Positions 50,101 to 61,800 of a DNA stretch of 64,000 nucleotides are shown piece by piece. Every line of letters begins with the position of its first letter. Position 1 is the stretch's first letter. A program made the translations under genes and the position numbers. This DNA is from Kalmanozyma brasiliensis GHG001 (Eukaryota; Basidiomycota; Ustilaginomycetes; Ustilaginales). The stretch lies in contig NW_015961970.1 in the NCBI RefSeq assembly GCF_000497045.1, positions 1,054,802 to 1,118,801 of the forward strand. The letters are read 5' to 3'. The notes beneath the pieces are model-generated. The model had not been told where the DNA came from. It was given only the letters and a program-made list of their open reading frames with translations, and made no database searches.

Positions 50101-53100
50101 CTGCACGATGTCCCAGACAGCATCTGCCATGTTGGCAGATCGCTTCGAGAAGAGCGAGCCAACGCCGCTCTTGCCGAAGCTTGACGAGCCGAACGCACTG
50201 CCACCGTTGGCTCTGGCTTTGCGCTCTTTGGCCCTCTGCAGTCGCTGTCGTCGCCACTTCTTCTTCATGACCGCGACCCATCCGGCGTAGTCGACGGTCA
50301 TGTCCGGTGCCACCTCTTCCACTTCCGGCTCGATCTCTGTGATCTTGGCCACCGTCGCCACTGCCACCGCTTTCGAGGTTGTGCTCGCCTCGATTGAAGT
50401 GGCCTTGGCAGCTGGGTGGAAGACGTCCGTAAGCTTCCTCTGCTTGAACTTGTCCTCGCGTGCGGCCACTCGCTTGAAAAGCCAGTCGGGGTGACGCACC
50501 CTTGGCACAGGATTGGACACCTTCTGCATCGCCGCCGGAATCGTGATGAGCTTCTGGATGACACCGCCAAAGCGCTCGATGTAGTAGTTCCAGTCGAGGA
50601 TGTTGCGAATGTCAAAGTCGGTGATCGAGTTGTCGCGCAAGAACTTCTTGAGGTAGTGCTGCTTGACGGATGGCTCGGCATTGAAGAGCGCGACAGGCAC
50701 GGCACGCTCTGTGACGGGCGCACCGAACGGCTTGGCGCTGATGATGAACTTACACGCCAATCCTTTGTCCTTGATCATCTGAGCACCCAGGAACTCGGCC
50801 AGACGCTTGGCGGTGGTGATGGCCGTCGACTTTTGACTGCCGTACTCCTGCAACGTCTTGGACATGGACTTGTTCTCGGCGATCAAGTCGATGAGCTCCT
50901 CGTCGTGCAAGGTCGAACCCTTGCTGTAAAGCACGTCGAGCCACTGATTGGCGACCTTGGCGACAGCAGCATAGCACTCGTCGAGGGTCGTGCCCAGCAA
51001 GAACTTTTCGAAGATCTGCTTTTGGAAATCCTTGATGAGCTGCAACTCTCCTCTGCGCTTGACCTCGAAGCCCTTGAGTTCGGCTAGCGAGCCATCTGGG
51101 TTGAAGACGGCGTAACGCTTCTTGAGCAACTTGTCCTCCTCCTTGGACGAGGGCAGAATCATGGCCTTGTACGGACCGTCGAGTTCGAAGAAGATCGAGT
51201 TCTCGCTGCGCACCTCGTATCGTCCCGTCTCCTTGTCCACCAGTTCGTGGTACTGGTGGTTGGTGAATTTTTCGTGTACGAGGTGGTTGAGCATCGTGCA
51301 AGGGTACGAGATGCCAAACTTCTTGCCGCCCTTGACCTTGAACGTGAAGTCTTCAGGGAAGACGCCGGGAAGCATGCACCAGATTCCGTCGGTGTCGAGT
51401 TCCAGAGGACGGCCGATGCGTTCGACCAGCTCCTTGGCCATCTGAATGATGGAGGCGCCCGTGAGACAGGTGATGCCGGCCATCTCCATCGAGTACCAAC
51501 GTGCACCTTTTCGCATCACATAGCCGTAGAAAGAGTTCAAGATACACTTGTGCGCGAGCTGGAGCGAGTCGTAGAGCACGATCATCTTCTTGGCTTCCAT
51601 GGTGTCGTTCAGCGAATCGGCTTTGTCGAGGTTCTTCTTCCATGTCTTGTGGAGACCCTTGTACTCGTATCGGCGGTCACGGAAATCGCGCACCGTGTTG
51701 ATGTAGAAAGGGTTCTCGCGCTGGCAGATGACGGCTTCGCGAATGACGGTCTTGGATTCGTGCGTCTTCCTGTAGACCTTTCGAGAGTAGTCGCCGAGAC
51801 GCTTGTGAAGCAGAGCAGTCCTCTCGTTCTGCTCGAGGTCGTCGTAGGTGCGACGGGACTGGTTGGCGAATTTGGGCGGAAAGGTCTCGTTTGCGAGGGC
51901 GTTGCGGATCATGTTGACCTCGTCGCGCTTTGCAGGGAAGTACTCGCCTCGCCAGGCCCAGTCCATGCGTTTGTCGCACTTCATGCCTGGGCGGTTGTAG
52001 TCGCAGGTGGCGCACATGGCCTCGCTCACCATGGAATCCGGCTGAAGCCGGTAGCTAAGCATGATGTTGGGGTACATGGCAGCGACGTCCAGGTGGTAGA
52101 TGAGCGGGCGGTCCTTGCGGATCGGTTGATCGCGCATGACTTCGAGCATCGTGCGGATCTCGGCCTTGACCTCGTCGTAGTTCTCGATGTCGTCGAGCGC
52201 AATCTTGCCCTCCTCTCGGATGCTGAATTGCAAGGCTGCGTCGAGATCGTCAATGAGCTGCTGTATCGCGGCAGGGTCGACGCGGAAGTCGGTCTCGATG
52301 TCGGAGCGGAAAACACCCGCTTCCAAGGCTTCGACGTGTCCTCCGACGTAGGTCTCGGATTCGAGGAGATGACCTTTGTACGTGTTGCCGACGGGATCCT
52401 CGTGACGGTTGGGCATGATGATGTTGCCTTTGAATGCCTGCACCATGAGAAGCGTTTCGCACAAGGTACCGGAGCCTTTTCGGAGCACCTCATCCGGGTT
52501 GAGGGGAATGATGTTGCAGAGCGAAAAGATGAAGGGGTGAACGTACTTCATGTAGAGGTAGTAGGTGGCGACGGCGTCGGATACCGAGTATTGTGCTAGT
52601 GTCTGAGGCTGTTCGATGGCGTACGGAGTCATGAGTTCCGGGTCGAGCTCCATGGGGTCGTAGCCGAGCTTGGCGACGGTGACGGCCTTGAGACCTTGAG
52701 AGCCCTGAGGCAGGTACGAATCACGCTGCACCCATCGGAAGCAGTCGAGATGCGCCGTCGCTCGCGACTTGTACTCGTTGTCCGAGTCCTTGGCGAAACC
52801 GATCTCGCTCATCATGTTGAGGCCGTGGGCTTGGGCACGCGCGTCGATGAAGGGGAAATCGAACGAGTCACCGTTGTACGTCGCTACGACGGTGGGTCTC
52901 GCCTCGCGGAAATGGCTGAAGAAGCGATCCAGCACGCCGAGCTCGTCGGCTTCGTTGAAGATGATGAAAGGACCTTCGTACTCGTCCTTGGGGGTATATT
53001 CGAAATCTTCAATATCTTCCGAGACGATCTCGCGGTTGGTGATGAGGAAACCTTGACCATCAATCATGTACGAGATCATCATGATGGCGTCGGTCTCGGC

Positions 53101-54102
53101 GTCGGGGAACTTGAGTGGCTGTTTGGTGGTCTCGATATCGAAAGCCATGACGACCGGATCGGCACGCTTGACACGCTCCGAGACCATCTGGAGGCTGACA
53201 ACGCCGTCTATGAAGCTGACATCGTACCAGAGACCGACACGGACGTCCTGATCGATGGCGACACGAAGGTAGTAGGGGATGTCGTATTCGCGGATGTCGA
53301 CAAGGCACTCGGCAGGGTCAAGAGCGCTGGCGGCGGCTCGCTTTCGTCCGCCTGTCCAGCCGTCGTCGCCGACCAGACCAGAGGACTCGCCGTTATTGTC
53401 CATTTCGATCTCGACGGAGGCACTCGCTGCTGCTGCCGAGGCTGCGCTGAGCACGTCGGCGTACGTGTCTACCGCCGAGAGCTTCTTTTGCGCTGCTTTC
53501 GCGATGGGGAGGAGCTCCTTTCGGACCGAGAGAAGGTCTTGGACGTTGAGAAAGGTGAGTCGGAGGTAGAGTCGTTGATGGCCGAGCAGGTGATTTGGCA
53601 GCTTGAGGTCCTCCTTGCGGTCTCGCTGTATGGATTGGATGAGGCCTTCGAATCTGCGTCGGAGCCATTCTTCCACCGAGCTCTCAGAGCCTGGTCTGCA
53701 TCCGACGAGGAAGTATGGTTGGTATAGGACGGTGGCCTTGAACATACTGGCGTCGTCATCGATGAAGTAGAAGTCGACACCGCTCTTCCCTGTTGGGTGA
53801 TCTGGGTCGCGGAGGAGGGTGGGGTGCATGTTGACGAGCCATGCTTGCTTTGTGGCGCCTTGCTCTAGACGGTGGAAGCCGAGTTTCTCGTCAATCTCGT
53901 CGCGCTCCTTGACTTCTTGGAAACGTTCCTCGACGGCGGAGCCATCTTCGATGCCTTTGACGAGCTGTGCGGCCGCATTGGCGATGGCCTTTTCTGTGGC
54001 GCTCTTGAATGAGCCGGAGCGTGGACCGCCTCCTCGTTTGCGAAAGGTGCCGCGAGAACGGACGTTGGATCCACGGCCTGTGAGTCCAAAGGTGCCCGGC
54101 AT
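47197..54102 (-). CDS. POL2: DNA polymerase epsilon catalytic subunit
   Basis: 2301 residues, single exon. It is the leading-strand replicative polymerase. The N-terminus has a short basic Gly/Arg region, then the B-family exonuclease domain: [14 protein letters not shown] (Exo I, near 319) and [14 protein letters not shown] (Exo II), so proofreading residues are present. Polymerase motif A is [11 protein letters not shown] (near 670), motif [19 protein letters not shown], and motif C ELDTDGIW (near 900). The second half is the inactivated polymerase-like domain typical of this subunit. The C-terminus has two cysteine modules: CTFC (about 2176) with CAKC (about 2207), and CNKC (about 2239) with CEC (about 2256), which bind accessory subunits and metal. 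Length is close to yeast Pol2 (2222). Confidence 0.97.
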   Translation of the reverse strand: MPGTFGLTGRGSNVRSRGTFRKRGGGPRSGSFKSATEKAIANAAAQLVKGIEDGSAVEERFQEVKERDEIDEKLGFHRLEQGATKQAWLVNMHPTLLRDPDHPTGKSGVDFYFIDDDASMFKATVLYQPYFLVGCRPGSESSVEEWLRRRFEGLIQSIQRDRKEDLKLPNHLLGHQRLYLRLTFLNVQDLLSVRKELLPIAKAAQKKLSAVDTYADVLSAASAAAASASVEIEMDNNGESSGLVGDDGWTGGRKRAAASALDPAECLVDIREYDIPYYLRVAIDQDVRVGLWYDVSFIDGVVSLQMVSERVKRADPVVMAFDIETTKQPLKFPDAETDAIMMISYMIDGQGFLITNREIVSEDIEDFEYTPKDEYEGPFIIFNEADELGVLDRFFSHFREARPTVVATYNGDSFDFPFIDARAQAHGLNMMSEIGFAKDSDNEYKSRATAHLDCFRWVQRDSYLPQGSQGLKAVTVAKLGYDPMELDPELMTPYAIEQPQTLAQYSVSDAVATYYLYMKYVHPFIFSLCNIIPLNPDEVLRKGSGTLCETLLMVQAFKGNIIMPNRHEDPVGNTYKGHLLESETYVGGHVEALEAGVFRSDIETDFRVDPAAIQQLIDDLDAALQFSIREEGKIALDDIENYDEVKAEIRTMLEVMRDQPIRKDRPLIYHLDVAAMYPNIMLSYRLQPDSMVSEAMCATCDYNRPGMKCDKRMDWAWRGEYFPAKRDEVNMIRNALANETFPPKFANQSRRTYDDLEQNERTALLHKRLGDYSRKVYRKTHESKTVIREAVICQRENPFYINTVRDFRDRRYEYKGLHKTWKKNLDKADSLNDTMEAKKMIVLYDSLQLAHKCILNSFYGYVMRKGARWYSMEMAGITCLTGASIIQMAKELVERIGRPLELDTDGIWCMLPGVFPEDFTFKVKGGKKFGISYPCTMLNHLVHEKFTNHQYHELVDKETGRYEVRSENSIFFELDGPYKAMILPSSKEEDKLLKKRYAVFNPDGSLAELKGFEVKRRGELQLIKDFQKQIFEKFLLGTTLDECYAAVAKVANQWLDVLYSKGSTLHDEELIDLIAENKSMSKTLQEYGSQKSTAITTAKRLAEFLGAQMIKDKGLACKFIISAKPFGAPVTERAVPVALFNAEPSVKQHYLKKFLRDNSITDFDIRNILDWNYYIERFGGVIQKLITIPAAMQKVSNPVPRVRHPDWLFKRVAAREDKFKQRKLTDVFHPAAKATSIEASTTSKAVAVATVAKITEIEPEVEEVAPDMTVDYAGWVAVMKKKWRRQRLQRAKERKARANGGSAFGSSSFGKSGVGSLFSKRSANMADAVWDIVQISPSSRAGEYRLWISIDQHLQSLKLKVPRQFYVNFKSHPGNAVFLSGIYQAERLVKTLPRDTPCRHLYRITVDEDVYQEQEAHFSNLIHHPNVEGVYEKQLPLDVRALIQLGSTCVYGRNSQAQKLNRALDTGFRLQDLSAPTSVDISPNHKYLSGGAGFRYFYLYHANRDGRHVLSLFSPEGEVKVHIVDSAGLRQVPNLETMYADRVAHMRKRGKLPEGSGVFEYSDTMRVDTRVHTSASRAFKALAKDLATLKAVKQGSAMLALCTSKDQAYYESRMPSIAEFPIVKIAAAALEDELPALGWQLYSARRMFQCYLRASSWIRGWIDLASHFDLPLGNMEKDFTIFGADIDFARRLVKQDMVLWWSPHPQPDLGGREQDIHAQSRWDEQESLEISHAGAYSTVCLEVGLVDLAVDSVLQSGTVNEMEGSTSGLAFAGATHNLDEYSKGTVESSTILGDSVLTSAVFAAVKGMVKAWYTTKRRSRSPYAALLSDNFWRWASSDGSALFEPALQRFLFGLMKKTLLQLLAEFKRLGASIVYASFNRLFLLTSKPTAANAMAYSRYLLSAVTSRELFKHVQLDIIHYWEYLLWMDTANFGGVIADAESLVAPREDQEEERDRQIATATFNVEMNWNIQTFLPLAVQEKFSVAVGSFIYSLYEFKRRAALAGEHERTPLRAVLEPNTPANQVTPHGEAGGKDQEAAPGATVGTAAKFTTDLVNHTMTRKLLKQLSELKSAMQISSDEINAAVAREEDEAYVDMLTVEHRRMWSFPALPGSWLALSNPLLEFIKTTTAVLALSKESAIEVQIMKRNLLDMINVREFSTEAEFRNPCEPFKLPLVICTFCNDDRTLDLCRDADLMPTTAGEAPKWKCAKCAFPYNIAHLEMRLINIATSYLESFHLQDLRCNKCGSLKQTNLQPHCECSGSFGLMVTRKETLKKLKSLATIAEFHGLETVQAAVEGVVALV

Positions 54103-55000
54103 GGTGTAAACAGGCTTGATTGCCTAGAAGCGAGGCTGTGGTGTTTGGGAGAAAGAGCACGGGTCTACGATGCTTGTAATGTCTAGGGCCGTCCCGAAGG
54201 GTATGAGTGTGAAGAGAATGCAAATAGAAGGGAGATTGCTGAACCGAAGGCGCTGTATTGAGGGTCCTGTGAATCCGTCCGGGTTGGGCGGGAAGATGCT
54301 GAACAATGCTGATGCTGATAGAATGCTTGAGATGTATATGAAGACGCCGAGCCAGGAGAGGGTTGATGAGGATGATGAAGCGAAAGGGAAGGGGAAGCTG
54401 GAAGTAGTGAGCCTGTCTCGCATACGCTGCTCTGCTCGAAATTTCAACCAACACTGCAGCAGCTGCACTCGAAAGCACACGACGCGTTGCTTGCTGCTGT
54501 CCTCTCTCAGCCCAAGCAAATGGCGTTGAGTAGACACGCGTCTCATTTTCCGAGCTTGAGGCTGTTAGGTTGGCAACAAATATGCCGTCAATTTAGCCGA
54601 CCATCTACTCGACTTTGGCATGTCGATCCTCCAGCTCTCTTGTCGAACCATGATGGCGCAGCCCCTCAGCGAGCCGTGCCCAGCGACCAAGGAGCTTTGG
54701 CTGGACTGATGAGTGGTGTGGTCAGGGCGGGCTCTCGGAAGCAGATATAGGTGCGCATCACACCTCAGTCAAGTAGCTCGATGTGGTACAGAAAGCAGGC
54801 GTAGACGTGCATCATCTTCCGAGCTGTCACGTCAGATGACCCTGCTGGCCGAACCACATCAAAAAAGTGTGTCTTTGCATCAAAAAGTTTGTCCTTCTTC
54901 CTCCAGCATCATCTCTGGTCGAGCCTTGCTTCATATATACCCATCGGCTCGATCAGACCACCCGCACCCCTGACCACTCACTCCACTACGCAGAGCAACC
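54103..55000. other. Divergent intergenic region, POL2 / asparaginase
   Basis: 898 bases. It contains a TATA-like element close to the asparaginase ATG. No MluI-type cell-cycle box was clearly recognised on the POL2 side. No gene. Confidence 0.45.
54934..54940 (+). promoter_or_regulatory. TATA-like box upstream of the asparaginase gene
   Basis: TTCATATATACCC includes TATATAC, 61-67 bases upstream of the ATG at 55001. The position would leave a leader of about 30-40 bases. Confidence 0.4.
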
Positions 55001-57250
55001 ATGTCGAGCTCCTCCGAAGCGCTCGTCCTCTGCCTTTATGCAGGAGGCACCATCGGCATGGTGCGCAAAGACGCCTCGTCTGGCTTCGCACCTTATCCCT
55101 CGTTCCTCACAGAGACGCTGCGCAGCCAGTCGCGCTTTCACGATCCGCACGCCGACTCCATCTTCTCCTGGTCCGATTCTGTGGACCGATACAAGGCGTG
55201 GAGCGAGGCCTTCACTCGGCCTGGGTCGGGCGCTTCTACCCCGCTCAACGGCAGCAGTAGCAAGGACAACGCTGTCAACTCGATTCCTGCGGAAGGCGAT
55301 CTCGCAAAGGCAGTTGCTGAGAAGAGGGACCAACTCGAGGTCGACGGCGCTTCACAAGCCAACAAGAAGCGCAAGAGCGAGCATGATTCCACAGGCAAGA
55401 AAGGATCCCTCACTCCCTCGACGCAGGCTCACCTAGATCACATCTATGCCGACACCGCTTCTCGCTCCCCCTCAGGAGCCGCATCATCCGGATCACCGCC
55501 CTTTGGTCATCCCGTCCTCGTCCGCTCTTCCGCGCCGAAAGGCACATCCACTCACCATGCCCACTCGTCCAACCTCTCACCCGATGGCAAACATCTCGAG
55601 CTCCAACTCCCCACCCTCATCACACCCCGCTCCGGCGCCAACGGCAAACGCGTCCGCTATGCCGTCCTCGAATACGATCCTCTCCTCGACTCTTCGGAGA
55701 TGGACATCCCCGACTGGATCCGCCTCGCCTCCGATATCTCGCTCAATTACCAGGCCTTTGACGCCTTCATCGTCCTCCACGGCACCGACACCATGGCCTA
55801 CACCGCGTCGGCGCTCAGCATGCTGCTCGAGAACCTTGGAAAGTCGGTCATCGTCACCGGTGCCCAGGTACCGCTGTCAGAGCTGCGGAACGATGCGATT
55901 GAAAACGTCCTCGGCGCGCTCATGCTCGCTGGATCGTACATCATTCCAGAGGTGGGGCTGTACTTCGCATCTACGTTGTATCGAGGTAATCGCACAAGCA
56001 AAGTGTCAAACAACGCGCTAGCAGCTTTCGACTCGCCCAACATGGCACCCCTCGCCAGGGTAGGGATCAACATCGAAGTCGCCTGGAACCTCGTCGAGCG
56101 CTCGAGGAGTGTCAAGAGCTTCCGCGCGCACGATCGCATGTCGCCCAACGTGGCAGTTCTCCGTCTCTTTCCAGGGTTGCCGACCAGCACGGTCAAGAGC
56201 TTCCTCTCGCCTCCGCTGCAGGGGGTCATCCTCGAATCGTATGGCGCAGGCAACGCTCCTTCACGGCAGGATCTGCTGGACGTGTTCAAGGAGGCATCCG
56301 ATCGCGGGCTGGTCATTGTCAACATTACGCAGTGCGTTCAAGGCGAGGTCTCGGCGATCTATGCTGTGGGCAAAAAGCTCGAAGCGGTCGGCGTCGTAGC
56401 AGGAGGAGATATGACGCCCGAGTGCGCGCTTGCCAAGCTCTCGTATCTGCTAGCCAAAGGACTCGAGCCGGAAGAGATCCGCGAACTGATGGGTCGACCA
56501 CTCCGCGGTGAGCTCACCAGCAGTCGTGGCGGCTCAGGCGGTCAAACCATCCCACAAGAACTGACACCAGCCGGTCTCGGCCCTATCAAAGCGGACATCA
56601 AGACGCTCCTCGCGCACATCCTGCACAATCCGCAATCCACCACCACCCTCTCCTCTCCCACCGACACTTCCGGGCCCGCCTCCGCCGCCGGGTGGGACCA
56701 CTCCTCGCACGAAGTATCCAAAGCATCGCTCGCCGTCCTCCCATACCTCATCTACGAAGCTGCCTCTCGAAACGACCTCCCGCTCCTCCAATGGCATCTC
56801 TACGCGCTTTCTCAGCTGGAGACAATTCCAACCATCTCGATCGACGAAGAGCATTTCCACCCTGCGACGCTCAACCCCTCCACCTCGAATGCGAGCGGCG
56901 ATGCAGCGTCGACCTCGCACATCGTCGACAATGACTCGACGACGCCGCTGGAAAAGATGCAGCCGTTGCACCTTGCCAGTGCGCGAGGATATACGGGGGT
57001 GGTGGAGCAGCTGTTGCAGGCCGGGTGCAGCGTTCATGCGCGGGAGGTGGCGACGGGTCACTCGCCGCTGTTTCTGGCATGCAAGAATGGCAATTTGGCC
57101 ACGGTGAGACTGTTGCGCAATGCAGGCGCGCATTTGAAGGAAGATGAGGTGGCGCTGGCGAGGTTTTTGGTTCAGAGGCAGGAGGAGAGGAGCAAGGACG
57201 ACAGCGAAGCGCGCAAAGTGTGGGAGGTGGCAGGCGTGTCTTTTGCTTGA
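55001..57250 (+). CDS. L-asparaginase with C-terminal ankyrin repeats
   Basis: 749 residues. It hydrolyses L-asparagine to aspartate and ammonia. The N-terminal asparaginase domain has both catalytic threonine motifs: YAGGTIGMV (near residue 12) and FIVLHGTDTMAY (near 255), followed by VIVTGAQVPLSELRNDAIEN. Between the first two blocks lies a Ser/Pro/His-rich insert of about 130 residues (about 75-195) absent from bacterial enzymes. The C-terminal part (about 650-730) has ankyrin repeats: MQPLHLASARGYTGVVEQLL and GHSPLFLACKNGNLATVRLL. This architecture matches the eukaryotic 60-kDa asparaginase/lysophospholipase (ASPG) type. No signal peptide, so probably cytosolic. The gene converges on the FMP52-like gene at 238 bases. 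Confidence 0.92.
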   Translation: MSSSSEALVLCLYAGGTIGMVRKDASSGFAPYPSFLTETLRSQSRFHDPHADSIFSWSDSVDRYKAWSEAFTRPGSGASTPLNGSSSKDNAVNSIPAEGDLAKAVAEKRDQLEVDGASQANKKRKSEHDSTGKKGSLTPSTQAHLDHIYADTASRSPSGAASSGSPPFGHPVLVRSSAPKGTSTHHAHSSNLSPDGKHLELQLPTLITPRSGANGKRVRYAVLEYDPLLDSSEMDIPDWIRLASDISLNYQAFDAFIVLHGTDTMAYTASALSMLLENLGKSVIVTGAQVPLSELRNDAIENVLGALMLAGSYIIPEVGLYFASTLYRGNRTSKVSNNALAAFDSPNMAPLARVGINIEVAWNLVERSRSVKSFRAHDRMSPNVAVLRLFPGLPTSTVKSFLSPPLQGVILESYGAGNAPSRQDLLDVFKEASDRGLVIVNITQCVQGEVSAIYAVGKKLEAVGVVAGGDMTPECALAKLSYLLAKGLEPEEIRELMGRPLRGELTSSRGGSGGQTIPQELTPAGLGPIKADIKTLLAHILHNPQSTTTLSSPTDTSGPASAAGWDHSSHEVSKASLAVLPYLIYEAASRNDLPLLQWHLYALSQLETIPTISIDEEHFHPATLNPSTSNASGDAASTSHIVDNDSTTPLEKMQPLHLASARGYTGVVEQLLQAGCSVHAREVATGHSPLFLACKNGNLATVRLLRNAGAHLKEDEVALARFLVQRQEERSKDDSEARKVWEVAGVSFA

Positions 57251-57488
57251 ACTAGGGGTGGTCGATCCGTTTGCATTCATAGAAGCTTTCTCTTCACAGT
57301 CAAACAACGTCCGGTGTCAAACCTTGACACGGCATCCTCGCCGCCCTTCACCCTGCTCCAAGTGTCTGCGCACCGAACCTGATTCCGCTTGAGAAGACGT
57401 CGTCCCGGTGCACTGTCCCTCGCTCCACCTGAGGATACGCTGCCCCTGTCTGCTCAACAACATGCATCCTCTCCAGCAAGAGCAGCCC

Positions 57489-58315
57489 CTACTCCTTAGC
57501 AATCTTAACAATCGCCGCGTTCCCCAGCACGACCGCTTGCCCATCCCCATACTTTGCACCTGCATCGCTCGCCAAACCCCTCTCCTTCAACGCCGTTGGT
57601 CCCTCCATCCCCGCCTTGAGCATAGCCTTCGCGACATCACGAACGTCGGCCTGGACGCTGGTGCTGAACTTGCTCATCAGGCCCATGATGGGTTCGAACG
57701 TCTTTTCCAGAATCCTAGTGCCCGGTCTTTCCGCGTTGGCGAGGTAACCGGGTCTCATGATGACCGTTTTGCCGTACAGCTGTGCGAGACCTTCTTCTGT
57801 CAACCCTTTGCTCTTCAAATACGGGAATAGGCTGCTGGAGCTGGAACCGCCGGAGGAGCAGTACACCACACTCTCCGCCTTCCCAGCGAGAGCCTTTGCC
57901 GCCGCCAACACGTATCCTCGATCGATGCGTTCGAACGCCTCCATTCCCCCAGCAGCGGCGCGCGTCGTACCCATCGTGATGTACACCGCACTCGCCGCAT
58001 CGATCGATGACAGCTTGGCAGTTTCAGTGGAATCGCCGTTGTACACCTTGTCAAAGTCCACCAGCACCTCGCGGAACTGGATCGAGGTGGGTGGTGGCGA
58101 AGGATGGGCTCGTCGTGCGAACGAGTAGACGGTCTTGTAAGGGGAGGAAGAGGAGAGGAGTTCCGAGAGGAGATGCTTGCCTACCGCTCCTGAGGCTCCC
58201 AGACTGGCGCAAACAAGGGATGAAGGTCAGTGTGACGACCAGAAATTGGGCTTTGGGTTGTGCGGCGTGTGACTTACATGACGGCGGTCTCGCCTGCCTT
58301 TGCTGCGGTCGACAT
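57489..58315 (-). CDS. FMP52: NAD(P)-binding Rossmann-fold protein, FMP52/TIP30-like
   Basis: 250 residues after splicing: exon 1 is 58315-58278 (38 bases), the intron 58277-58204 (GTAAGT...CCAG, 74 bases), exon 2 58203-57489. Joining gives TAVILGASGAVGKHLLSELL, a clean glycine-rich nucleotide-binding turn (GASGAVG), which confirms the splice. Later blocks include AAAKALAGKAESVVYCSSGG, VIMRPGYLANAERPGTR and VRDVAKAMLKAG, typical of atypical short-chain reductases of the TIP30/Fmp52 group. The yeast protein is associated with mitochondria. Substrate is unknown. The active-site Tyr of classical SDRs is not in a standard YxxxK motif. The symbol is by family resemblance. Confidence 0.8.
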
Positions 58316-58894
58316 GATGGCTCTGATTTGTTGGACGATCTAAGGCGAATAGGCTCGTCTGTCAGGAGAGTGATGGTTCGAAAGCAAAGGAACAAGCTGA
58401 GTATAGGAAAGGGTCAAGCAGGGTTGTGTGTCCGTGCTCTTATATGCGAGGCGCTCTTTGAAAGCCCCTCTCGCCGGTGGAACGCGCGTCCGCTCAGGAC
58501 CCTGAAGCGATCCGGTACAGCGGGCCTGTGCTGCTCTGTGGCTTGCAGACCAGCACGCTGCCGTGTGCTTGACCTGGTCCTCCCAGCTGCGTGAAAGCGA
58601 CGTTGACCCATCCTTGCCCCACTTCGGTCGAGGCTTCAACGCTCAGTCCCAGCAACGGCTAACAACCCACGTCACACCCACACACTTCAAGAACGAAAGA
58701 CGATGCAACGGATTTTGATATTGAATGCAGGCCCAACACGCGGAACAGGATCGGCTGACTAGCCTTACCAGCCGAACTGTCCGGCATTGAGACCGTCAAA
58801 GACGAAGCAACGGGAGAAACAAGTGTACACTATAACGAAAAAGAGAAAGGCCCATGCGGAACGGAAAATGCTGCTGTTGGTTGATATAAGATGA
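58316..58894. other. Intergenic between ATP-citrate lyase and the FMP52-like gene
   Basis: 579 bases, both genes on the minus strand. It holds the ACL 3' UTR and the promoter of the FMP52-like gene, with a TATA-like element at 58437-58444. Confidence 0.4.
58437..58444 (-). promoter_or_regulatory. TATA-like box upstream of the FMP52-like gene
   Basis: The minus strand reads GCATATAAGAGC, with TATAAGAG about 122-129 bases upstream of the ATG at 58315. Confidence 0.4.
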
Positions 58895-61800
58895 CTACTT
58901 CTTGAGCGTACCCATGACACGAGCGGGCGTAGCCATCTCGATGTGGAAGTCGTCCGCAGGGTGACGGTAGAGACCGGCCTTGAGGCGCTTCTGGTCGATG
59001 TGGTGACCGATGAAACCGATCGATCGGCCAAGGGTGAAGATACCGTTGAGGAAACCGTAGCTGAGGTAGTCGCGGGCCTCCTCCATGGTGAAGGCACCCG
59101 AGTCACGCAGCAAGTCGACAAAGCAGACAGCGAGACAGCCGTCGACGTTGAGGATCAGAGTATCCTTCTTGGCGGTCGTCACCTTCTCGACAGCGAGAGC
59201 GTAGTCGAGCATCTTGTGCGAGGGGAAGTTCTTGAGGATAAACTCCTTAACCACCTGCACACGGTAATCCGGGTTCGAGACCGACTTGATTTTGTGGCCG
59301 ATACCAGGGATGAGCTTGTTGCCCTTGCGCATGCTGTCGACAAACTCTCGTGCCGTCAGGCCGCGGTCGTAGGCGTTCGAGAACTCGGTGGCAGCGTCGT
59401 CGAGCGCACCACCGAATCGGTCACCAATGGTGAGCAGACCCGAAACGAGCGACGAGATGAGGTCCTTACCGGCACGCGAGGTGATGATGGTGTTCATGGC
59501 ACCGGACACAGCAGGACCGTGGTCGGCGGTGAGCATGAGTGCCATCTCGATGAATTTGGTGCAGTAGTCGGGCAGACGGCGCTTGAACCAGAGCAACGAG
59601 ATGACACCACCGATACCCATACCGGACTCGAAGACCTCCGAGATCTTAACACCAGAGTACATGAGCTCGGATCCACGCTCGTCCGAGATGGTCGAGATGA
59701 AGGCGGCGGGCTTGCGGACCATGCCGAGCTCCTGGGCCCACTTGTAGTCGACGGGGATCGCGGGAGCAGGGCGCTCGGGCTTAGGCTGAACAGTGCCGTT
59801 GGCAACGAGCTTGTTGTACACCTCACGAATGACGGCGGGCAAGTCCTCGAAGGTGTCGGGGACGACGAAGCCAGCAGCCTTCATGGCGGCGTTCTTGGCC
59901 GAGGCCGTCTCCATGTCGCTGTTGGCCATGGAACCGGCGTGACCGAACTGCACCTCGGTGGTGAACATCTTGGCGCAGGTACCGATGGCCCAAGCCACGA
60001 TGGGCTTCTTGATGGTGCCGTTCTTGACGGCCTCAATGACACGGTACTCCTCGATACCACCGACCTCACCGAGCAGCACAAGCATCTTGCAGTCGGGGTC
60101 CTGCTCGTAGCGGAGCAAGTGGTCGATGAACGTGGTTCCCGGGTATCGGTCACCACCGATGGCAATACCCTCGTAGGTACCGTTGGTGGTGATCGAGAGG
60201 ATGTTGTTGAGCTCGTTCGACATACCACCGGACTTGGAGACGTAACCGACGGAGCCGGGGCGGTAGAGCTTGGACGAGAGGATGTTGTCCATCATACCAC
60301 CGGAGTTGCCGATACGGAAGCAACCGGGCTTGATACCACCGACGGTGGCGGGGCCAATGATGAGGACACCGGCCTTCTCGGCACGGTGGAGGATCTCACG
60401 TGCGTGACGCTCGGGCACACCCTCGGCGATGAGGGCGAGGGCGCGGATCTGGGGGCAGGCGAGCACCTCGAGGGTGGACGAGTAGACGGATCGGCTCGAG
60501 GCAAAGTTGACCACCACGTCGGCGTCGGGGTGCTTGGCGACGGCCTCCTTGATGCTGGTGTAGACGGGGAGGAGCGTCTCCTTGGTGCCCCAGTAGAATT
60601 TCTGGATGTGGTGACCACCGAAGGGGTAGATCATGGCAGCAACCGAGGGAGTCTGACGACCGCACGAGAAGTCAAAGTCGAGCATGCCCTGGATGGCACG
60701 GGGCTGCAGACCAAAGACGAGCGAGCGGGTGTTGGCATCGAAGGGGCGGTACGCGGGACGCTGACCGGCGGTGGATCCAGCACCAAAGTGGACGATCTGG
60801 TCCTGGGGCTGGACACGCTCGCCCGTGGCGTGGTCGATGGTGCCGATGGCCTGGTCGTCGGCCTTCTTGCCGTTGGCAGCACCGTGGCTAGGGGTAGCGG
60901 CACCCGAGGGGAGGGTGTTCTGCTGCTGCGAGGCGAGCGTGACCTCCTCGAAGGTCTTGACGCCGAGAGCGAGGGGCACGATGTCGGTGATGTGGGTTTC
61001 GGGGCCAAAGACCTGGATCTCGACACCGAGGTCCTCACCGAGAAGGCGCATGGCCTTGAGACCCTCCTGGTAGTTGGGACCACCACGGCGGACAAAGATG
61101 CGAACGCCGTGCTTGGCGAGCGAGAGCTTGTACTCCTTGAGGGCGCGGATGATACCCTTGAAGGTGGAGGCGACGTTGGTGAAGTTGGCAATACCACCAC
61201 CGATGATAAGGAGCTTGCCCTTGGGGTTGACCTCGCCGCGGGTCATGAGGTCGAGCAGCGTCTTGGCGTACTCGAAGGTCTGGCCCTCGGAAGGAGCACC
61301 CGAGTACTCACCGTAGTTGGCGAGCTCGTTGGCGAAGCCGTGAGCAGCGATGGCATCCGAGTAGACGACGGAAGCACCACCACCGGCAACCATGGTCCAG
61401 ATGCGGCCAGTGGCGTTGAGCACGGTGAGCTTGAGCGAAGCACCGGTACCGGAGTCAAGCTTGGCAATGTAGGCCTCCTCCTTGGTCAGGTCACGACCGA
61501 AGGGAGCGGGCCAGTACATGGGCGGGCCACGGTCCTCGCCAGTGGAGTTGGAGGCACCGGCAGCAGCGCCCATGTAGATCGAGGGGTCACGAGCGATAGC
61601 CCACTTGGGACCGCAGATGGAGTCGGCGGTCTGGTCGAGCTTGGCAGCCATGTCGAGGTAAGCGATCTGTCCATCGTCGGTGGCGACGAGAGGGTTGATC
61701 TCGAGGTAGGCAAAGTGGAGGTCGACGTAGACCGAGTAGAGGCGGATCAAGAAGTCGGTGAGAACCTCGCGCTTAGCAGCGGGGACACCGCCAAGGAGGG

